A stretch of DNA of 10,507 bases, taken from NCBI GenBank assembly GCA_026389975.1, contig JAPLGV010000322.1:1-10507 (forward strand), read 5' to 3'. Positions within the stretch are counted from its first letter, which is position 1, and every line of letters starts with the position of its first letter. Positions 6,108-10,507 of this stretch are shown one piece after another. The DNA is from Chloroflexota bacterium (GTDB lineage: Bacteria > Chloroflexota > Anaerolineae > Anaerolineales > Villigracilaceae). The position numbers and the translations under genes were made by a program. The notes below the pieces were generated by a model. That model had not been told where the DNA came from. It did no database searches and worked only from the letters and a program-made list of their open reading frames with translations.

Positions 6108-6665
6108 ATGCAGGATTATAAGGATTTCCTTGCTGAAATTCTGATTGACGAACAGACTCTCCAGACCCGCATCAAAGAACTGGCGGAGGAGATCAACCGC
6201 GACTATAAAGGTAAAGACCTGCTGCTCATCTGCATCCTGCGCGGCGGGATTGTCTTTTTGGTGGACCTGATGCGGCACATCAATGTCCCGCATCAATTAG
6301 ACTTCATGGCAGTTTCATCCTACGGTGCAGGAGCGCGCCAGTCAGGCGGGAGCGTCCGTCTCTCGCTTGACCTGAAAACCGATATCCGCAGTAAGGATGT
6401 TATACTGGTCGAAGACATCGTGGATAGCGGCAATACCATAGCCTACGTGCTGGAGTTCCTGCAAACCCGCCAGCCGCGCAGTCTCAAAGTCTGCACTCTG
6501 CTGGATAAGGAAGGGCGTCGCGAGACACCCGTCCAAATCCACTACCGCGGCTTCAGAATCCCGAACAAGTTCGTCTTTGGCTACGGTCTCGACCTGGATG
6601 ATTACTACCGCAACTTGCCTTTCATCGCAGTCGTTGATCTTAAGAAATACCAGCCGCCAGCCTGA
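6108..6665 (+). CDS. hpt: Hypoxanthine phosphoribosyltransferase, first copy
   Basis: The enzyme makes IMP (and often GMP) from hypoxanthine or guanine and PRPP in purine salvage. The 185-residue protein carries the family elements in order: pyrophosphate loop LRGG (44-47), flexible-loop SSYG (69-72), PRPP-binding motif VILVEDIVDSGNT (98-110), purine-site LLDK near 131-134, and the late FVFGYGLDLDDYYR segment. Length is typical for Hpt. AGGAG lies 6 nt before the ATG. The gene is 29 nt after tdk, and a paralogue follows almost without gap. Specificity between hypoxanthine and guanine cannot be read from sequence. Confidence 0.95.
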   Translation: MQDYKDFLAEILIDEQTLQTRIKELAEEINRDYKGKDLLLICILRGGIVFLVDLMRHINVPHQLDFMAVSSYGAGARQSGGSVRLSLDLKTDIRSKDVILVEDIVDSGNTIAYVLEFLQTRQPRSLKVCTLLDKEGRRETPVQIHYRGFRIPNKFVFGYGLDLDDYYRNLPFIAVVDLKKYQPPA

Positions 6666-6676
6666 TGGGAGTTGCC

Positions 6677-7234
6677 ATGCAAGATTACCATGATTTTATT
6701 GACGAAGTTCTTGTAGACGAAAAGGCCATCGAGACGCGCGTTGCTGAACTCGGCGCGCAGATCAGCCGCGCTTACGCTGGTCAGGAGCTGCTGATCGTCT
6801 GTCTGTTGCGCGGCGGGCTGACCTTCACCGCAGACTTGACCCGTCATCTTACCATCCCACATACCCTGGATTGCATGTCGCTCTCCTCTTACGGCGTCGG
6901 GCATTACGCCTCCAGCGGCAATGTACGAGTCAACCTCGACCTGATGACCAACATTGAAGGCCTGAACGTGCTGTTGGTCGAAGACATTGTGGACAGCGGG
7001 CGCACGCTGGCGCATGTTCTGCATATGCTCAAAACGCGCGAGCCGAAGAGCCTGCAAGTCTGCGTGCTGCTCGATAAGAAATACCGCCGCGAGGTGCCGG
7101 TGGAGGTAGACTACGTCGGCTTCGACATACCCGATAAATACGTTTTCGGCTACGGGATCGATATTGACGAACACTACCGTCACCTGCGCTTCATCGCCTC
7201 GGCTGACATGAAGAAGTACAAGAAAACGCCTTGA
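6677..7234 (+). CDS. Hypoxanthine phosphoribosyltransferase, second copy
   Basis: A second 185-residue purine phosphoribosyltransferase in tandem with the first. Hand alignment is gap-free over the whole length with about 55% identity, including LRGG (44-47), SSYG (69-72), VEDIVDSGRT (101-110) and VFGYGIDIDEHYR near the end, so both active sites look intact. I chose the ATG at 6677: it matches the MQDY start of the first copy and has GGGAG 5 nt upstream. An ATG at 6665 overlaps the preceding stop codon and would add four residues. The level of divergence points to an old duplication with possible split of substrate (hypoxanthine, guanine or xanthine), or to one copy acquired from a relative. 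Confidence 0.93.
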   Translation: MQDYHDFIDEVLVDEKAIETRVAELGAQISRAYAGQELLIVCLLRGGLTFTADLTRHLTIPHTLDCMSLSSYGVGHYASSGNVRVNLDLMTNIEGLNVLLVEDIVDSGRTLAHVLHMLKTREPKSLQVCVLLDKKYRREVPVEVDYVGFDIPDKYVFGYGIDIDEHYRHLRFIASADMKKYKKTP

Positions 7235-7251
7235 TCCAACAAGGAGGGAGA

Positions 7252-8943
7252 ATGGTGGGAGAAGATGAAAAATTATATGCTGGCCGCTGGGTTGCCCGTC
7301 TGCGCGGCCGGATCATCGCCCAGGGTGGCACACCCGAACAGGCCCGCCGCGCAGCTCAGTCTCGTTACAAGGAAACACCCGAGATTATTTTTATGCCGAC
7401 CAATTTTCCGCTGACTTTCCCCCAGATTTTGGACTCCGTCCGTACGGCTTTGCCAGACGGCCTGACCGTGTACCTGGTGGGCGGAGCTGTGCGGGACGCC
7501 CTACTTGGCCGCCAGATCCATGACCTGGACTTTGTCCTGGAGCGGGACGCCATTAAAATCGCCCGGCGCGTTGCCAATACCCTGTCCCGTGCTGGAACCG
7601 GGACTATCTCGCCCCGTGCTGGAACCGGGACTATCTCGAAAGCGGACTTCTACCCGCTCGACCCCGAACGCGACACCGGCCGCGTCATCGTGACCAACGA
7701 GGATGGGACTTGCAGCCTGATGGACTTTGCTGCCTTCCGCGGCCCGGACCTGGAAGCGGACATCCTCGGCCGCGATTTCACCCTCAATGCGATTGCTCTC
7801 AACCTCAGCGACAACACGATCCATGATCCTCTCGGCGGGGTGATGGACCTGAAAGAGAAGCGCCTGCGCGCCTGCTCACCATCAGCCTTTGCAGATGACC
7901 CGGTGCGCATCCTGCGAGGAGTCCGGCTGGCAGCGAATTTTGGTTTTCACATCCTGCCGGAGACGCGCAAGGCGATGAAAGAAGCCGTCGGCCTGTTAGG
8001 AAACATTTCTCCGGAGCGGATGCGAGATGAACTCTTCCGCCTCCTCGATGGCTTGCAGCCTGCGGCCTGTCTGCGCGCCCTCGACCTGCTCGGCGCGCTG
8101 GACAAGGTCTTGCCTGAGCTCTCCGCTCTGAAAGGCGTTGAACAGACTGCGCCGCACGTTCACGATGTTTGGGAGCATACACTGGCGACGGTGAGTCACC
8201 TGGAGGCGGTGCTCGCCGCGCTGGCACCGGACTTTAACCCCGACACTGCCTCTGACATGCTCAAGGGACTGATGGTGCTGGGGATTGGCCGCTACCGTCA
8301 ACAGATTGGCGAAACCTTCGCCGCCCCGTTGACCGCCGACCGTTCCCTGCGCAGCTTGCTCTTTCTGGCGGCGCTATACCATGATGTGGCAAAGCCCCAG
8401 ACAAAGAAGGCGGACGAGGAAGGCCAGTTGCGCTTCTGGGACCACGACCAGCAGGGCGCGGAAATCGCTGCCAGCCGCGGGCGCGCTTTAGCAATGAGCA
8501 ACGATGAAGCGACCCGCCTGGAGACGGTCATCCGCAACCATATGCGAATTCTTTTCCATACCAACCGGTTGGTGCGGGAAGGCAAGCCGCCTTCGCGGCG
8601 CGCTGTCTACCGGTTTTTCCGCGATACCGGCGCGGCAGGGGTGGATGTCTGCCTTTTGACGCTCGCGGATATGCGTGCCACCTACGAGCAGACCCTTCCG
8701 CAGGAAAACTGGGCTGCCGCGCTGGATGTTGTCCGCCTGATGCTGGAAAACTGGTTCGAAAAACCTGCCGAGTCCATTGCCCCGACGCCGCTGGTCAATG
8801 GTGACGACCTGATGCGCGAACTTAATCTCCAGCCCGGTAAGATAATTGGCGGACTGCTCGAAGCCATCCGCGAAGCCCAGGCGATGGGTGAAGTTTCAAC
8901 CCGCGAGCAGGCGCTGGACCAGGCGCGAAAAAGAATGCTGTAA
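7252..8943 (+). CDS. CCA tRNA nucleotidyltransferase / poly(A) polymerase family protein with HD domain
   Basis: Class II nucleotidyltransferases add CCA or A residues to RNA 3' ends. In this 563-residue protein the order is: a DUF5678-like segment (about 9-48, YAGRWVARLRGRIIAQGG); the catalytic head GGAVRDALLG (77-86) with metal-binding DLD (91-93); an unusual tandem repeat (about 113-130); RDFTLNAIAL (174-183); the nucleotide-recognition helix DDPVRILRGVRLA (215-227); and an HD phosphohydrolase-like domain with HDVWEH (304-309) and YHD (376-378). AAGGAGG 4 nt before the ATG at 7252 decides the start; the earlier in-frame ATG at 7231 overlaps the hpt stop. It follows hpt by 17 nt. CCA-adding and poly(A)-adding enzymes cannot be separated reliably by eye. 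The HD domain suggests repair of tRNA ends, by analogy with E. coli Cca. Confidence 0.9.
   Translation: MVGEDEKLYAGRWVARLRGRIIAQGGTPEQARRAAQSRYKETPEIIFMPTNFPLTFPQILDSVRTALPDGLTVYLVGGAVRDALLGRQIHDLDFVLERDAIKIARRVANTLSRAGTGTISPRAGTGTISKADFYPLDPERDTGRVIVTNEDGTCSLMDFAAFRGPDLEADILGRDFTLNAIALNLSDNTIHDPLGGVMDLKEKRLRACSPSAFADDPVRILRGVRLAANFGFHILPETRKAMKEAVGLLGNISPERMRDELFRLLDGLQPAACLRALDLLGALDKVLPELSALKGVEQTAPHVHDVWEHTLATVSHLEAVLAALAPDFNPDTASDMLKGLMVLGIGRYRQQIGETFAAPLTADRSLRSLLFLAALYHDVAKPQTKKADEEGQLRFWDHDQQGAEIAASRGRALAMSNDEATRLETVIRNHMRILFHTNRLVREGKPPSRRAVYRFFRDTGAAGVDVCLLTLADMRATYEQTLPQENWAAALDVVRLMLENWFEKPAESIAPTPLVNGDDLMRELNLQPGKIIGGLLEAIREAQAMGEVSTREQALDQARKRML
7586..7638 (+). repeat. 27-bp tandem repeat inside the nucleotidyltransferase gene
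   Basis: A 26-nt sequence beginning CCCGTGCTGGAACCGGGACT is present at 7586-7611 and again, without mismatch, at 7613-7638, giving a 27-bp period. In frame it encodes RAGTGTISP then RAGTGTISK. The unit is itself partly palindromic: GTCCCG (7584-7589) pairs with CGGGAC (7599-7604), and the core CCCG/CGGG pairing persists in the second copy. It sits where relatives run directly from the helix after the DxD motif to the FYPLDxERDxGRV strand, so both copies look like inserted sequence. Confidence 0.93.
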
Positions 8944-8948
8944 GGATA

Positions 8949-8976
8949 CGACACATCGTTCCCGAAGGGAATGTCG
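8949..8976. repeat. Intergenic hairpin, possible dispersed repeat fragment
   Basis: TTCCC and GGGAA pair around a GAA loop (8959-8971), flanked by CGACA (8949-8953) and TGTCG (8972-8976), with a 5-nt bulge on the left. The following CGTGCCCCTACCGG resembles short GC-rich repeats found between genes in some Chloroflexota and cyanobacteria, from memory. No T-tract follows, so it is not a good terminator. Confidence 0.5.
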
Positions 8977-8996
8977 TGCCCCTACCGGAGGTGATT

Positions 8997-9536
8997 ATGA
9001 ACATTGTCGTCTTTGACCTCGAAACCCAGAATCTGTTCGAAGATGTTGGCGGGAGGAACAATATCGGGGCACTAAAGGTCTCCTGCGCAGTCACCTGGTG
9101 CTCGGTCCGGAAAGATTTCGCCGTGTATTGGGAAAAAGACGTCCCGGCGCTAGTCGCCGAGTTAAAATCCGCCGGGCGGGTGGTCGGGTTCAACGTCAAT
9201 GGCTTCGACTATGAAGTCCTCCGCCCCTACGCGCCGGACGAACGCCTGCAATTCCTGCCCACCCTCGACATCATGGACGACCTGTTCCGCACACTCAGTT
9301 TCCGCGTCAGTCTGGACGCAGTGGCGCGTGCCACCCTTGGCGATACGAAGTCTGCCTCCGGCGTCCAAGCAGTGGAGTGGTGGCGCGCCGGCGAGTTGGA
9401 AAAGCTGGCCGAATATTGCAAGGTTGATGTGGATGTGACCCGCCGAATTTACGAGTTCGGCTGCGCCAACGGCTACGTCCACTACTTCACCCGTTTGGGC
9501 AGCAAGCAGAAAGTGCAGGTTAAGTGGAAATGCTGA
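8997..9536 (+). CDS. DEDD-type 3'-5' exonuclease, ribonuclease H-like fold
   Basis: The 179-residue protein has the three exonuclease motifs in order: Exo I DLE (D7, E9), Exo II GFNVNGFDYEVL (64-75, with D71) and Exo III YCKVD (Y140, D144). SLDAVARATLG (105-115) and LAEYCKVDV also match the stand-alone, PolB-exonuclease-like family found near or fused to helicases (YprB-like). It is probably a cytoplasmic single-strand DNA or RNA trimming enzyme. GGAGG (8987-8991) is 5 nt from the ATG at 8997; an ATG at 8976 would add seven residues without a good binding site. No helicase domain is attached. The reading frame overlaps the start of the next gene. Being next to a CCA/poly(A) enzyme, it could process RNA ends, which is inference. 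Confidence 0.85.
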   Translation: MNIVVFDLETQNLFEDVGGRNNIGALKVSCAVTWCSVRKDFAVYWEKDVPALVAELKSAGRVVGFNVNGFDYEVLRPYAPDERLQFLPTLDIMDDLFRTLSFRVSLDAVARATLGDTKSASGVQAVEWWRAGELEKLAEYCKVDVDVTRRIYEFGCANGYVHYFTRLGSKQKVQVKWKC

Positions 9537-10340
9537 AAACAACTTTGAACGGTTTGGAACTCGCTTACGAACGCCAGGGGCGCGGGACGCCGCTGGTGCT
9601 CATCCACGGCTATCCGCTCGACCATACCATCTGGAACCCGGTTGTGCCCCTGCTTGAAGCGGGCTTTGACCTGATTCTGCCCGACCTGCGCGGCTTCGGG
9701 CAATCCGGCGCTGTCCGGACCCGATACCTGCTGACCGATATGGCTGCGGACCTCGCTGCCCTGTTGGATTTTTTGAAGATCAAAACGGCCGTAATCGCCG
9801 GTCATTCGATGGGTGGATACGTTGCCCTGGCCTTCGCGCGCTGCTATCCATCGCGCCTGCGCGGCCTGGGACTGGTCGCCTCGCAGGCGATTGCCGACCC
9901 GCCCGATAGGAAGGCAGTCCGTTACCAGATGGCAGATCGCGTGGAAGCCAACGGAGTGGGCGAAGTGGCCGAGTCCATGCCCGCCCTGCTGACAGCCGAT
10001 GCCGATTTACAGGCAGCCTTGAAACAACTCATTCTGCGCCAGCCACCGGAAGGCGTGGCCGGGGCACTGCGGGCGATGGCTGACCGCCCGGATTCAACAG
10101 ACATTCTCCCCACCTTCGATTTTCAGGTGGCAATCATTCACGGGCTGGCGGATAAAATCATACCCAGCTTTGGTGGTGAATATCCACGGTCTGACGGATA
10201 AGATCGTGCCCATCGAGCGTGCTCGTGATGTGCGGGCTGCGGTGAAGAAAGGCTATCTTGTTGAAATCGAGGGAGTGGGTCATATGCCGATGATGGAAGC
10301 TCCACAGGTCACTGCGGAGGCGCTAAAAACTTTGCTCTAA
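9530..10340 (+). pseudogene. Alpha/beta hydrolase interrupted by an out-of-frame duplication
   Basis: The first reading frame (9530-10201) has the alpha/beta hydrolase core: oxyanion-loop HGYP (26-29), PDLRGFGQS (51-59), nucleophile elbow GHSMGG (91-96, Ser93) and an acid candidate Asp208 in HGLADKIIP. It then derails to a stop at 10199-10201. The missing C-terminus continues in another frame to the TAA at 10338-10340, beginning NIHGLTDKIVPIERA and holding the catalytic His in GVGHMP. The strand with the acid residue is present twice, in different frames (see the repeat at 10127-10211). Taking out one 46-bp unit gives an intact protein of about 254 aa, the normal length. The ATG at 9530 overlaps the exonuclease stop; a GTG lies at 9524. 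The substrate is unknown; the fold resembles small esterases or pimeloyl-ester-type hydrolases. The break could be real or an assembly error. Confidence 0.8.
10127..10211 (+). repeat. Diverged 46-bp tandem duplication in the hydrolase gene
   Basis: The 39 nt at 10127-10165 (reading VAIIHGLADKIIP) match 10173-10211 (reading VVNIHGLTDKIVP) at 29 positions. The offset is 46, which is one more than a multiple of three and shifts the frame. Most differences fall at third codon positions or give conservative changes, so each copy looks like a functional version of the same beta strand that diverged under selection. Confidence 0.85.
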
Positions 10341-10345
10341 AAATC

Positions 10346-10372
10346 ACCCTCCCCCGTCTCATGGGGGAGGGT
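10346..10372. terminator. Hairpin between convergent genes, likely terminator
   Basis: ACCCTCCCCC (10346-10355) pairs perfectly with GGGGGAGGGT (10363-10372) around a 7-nt loop. Read on the - strand it is followed by GATTTTTAG, a reasonable T-tract, so it should end the - strand gene stopping at 10382. On the + strand the following sequence is only weakly T-rich, yet the hairpin begins 5 nt after the hydrolase stop and may serve both. Confidence 0.7.
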
Positions 10373-10381
10373 TGGTTAGAA

Positions 10382-10507
10382 TTAGTCTGCAACTTTTCCA
10401 ATAATTGCTGTTTCTTCCAGCACCGGTTCATAGAAGCACCGGCAGCCGTTCTCGTGCGAACAGCCCTCGTGGGGCAGGTGCGGCACATTGTTTTTTGGAT
10501 AGGTTTT
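10382..10507 (-). CDS. C-terminal end of an unidentified Cys/His-rich protein (partial)
   Basis: The last 41 residues of a protein encoded on the - strand are visible; its N-terminus lies beyond the window. They read through HLPHEGCSHENGCRCFYEPV and end in EETAIIGKVAD before TAA. The cluster of His and Cys (two His, then C, H, and CRC within about 16 residues) suggests a metal site or a compact C-terminal motif. The hairpin just downstream looks like its terminator, which supports a real gene. I do not recognise the family, and no function is proposed. Confidence 0.6.
   Translation of the reverse strand, partial: KTYPKNNVPHLPHEGCSHENGCRCFYEPVLEETAIIGKVAD

Noticed and set aside
7586..7638. 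Two-copy repeat as a CRISPR fragment
   Set aside because: The copies are directly adjacent with no spacer, lie in frame inside a conserved enzyme gene, and no cas genes are near.
7805..8301. Long - strand frames inside the nucleotidyltransferase gene
   Set aside because: Shadow frames of a conserved + strand protein; their translations are Arg/Pro/Ala-rich with no motif.

Overview
The window looks like a chromosomal contig of a moderately GC-rich bacterium, most likely a Chloroflexota (Anaerolineae-like) lineage and plausibly metagenome-derived. That placement is inference. It rests on the rplU-rpmA-rpmE-tdk order, enlarged L21 and L31 proteins, a DUF5678-like N-terminus on a tRNA nucleotidyltransferase-type enzyme, and general protein character. 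No rRNA, tRNA, CRISPR array or intact mobile element was found.

Layout. (1) 2-3003: a three-gene operon on + with a DUF1116/AllG (YlbE)-like protein, an FdrA/AllF CoA-ligase-like protein and a 57-residue FdrA-associated small protein. This matches the core of the oxamate carbamoyltransferase (AllFGH) system of anaerobic allantoin breakdown, but the gene order is rearranged and AllH and a carbamate kinase are not in view. (2) 3004-3719: about 700 bases without an intact gene. It holds a GC-rich block with inverted repeats and, on -, the N-terminal stub of a transposase-like HTH protein. (3) 3723-5413: a ribosomal protein operon, rplU-rpmA-rpmE, with a consensus promoter, a roughly 150-nt structured leader and a strong intrinsic terminator. 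L21 has a histone-H1-like basic tail. L31 is fused to a domain resembling the C-terminal domain of RNA polymerase alpha. (4) 5506-7234: nucleotide salvage genes, thymidine kinase and two tandem hypoxanthine phosphoribosyltransferase paralogues. (5) 7252-10340: a CCA-adding/poly(A) polymerase family protein with an in-frame 27-bp tandem repeat, a DEDD-type 3'-5' exonuclease, and an alpha/beta hydrolase broken by an out-of-frame 46-bp duplication. (6) 10382-10507: the C-terminal end of a convergent - strand gene, separated by a shared hairpin.

From tdk to the hydrolase, genes are closely packed or overlapping on one strand, so they may form one long transcription unit for nucleotide salvage and RNA end processing. 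The most distinctive items are the L31-alphaCTD fusion, the duplicated basic motif in the L21 tail, the repeat insertion inside the nucleotidyltransferase, the diverged duplication that breaks the hydrolase, and the reordered FdrA/DUF1116 module.
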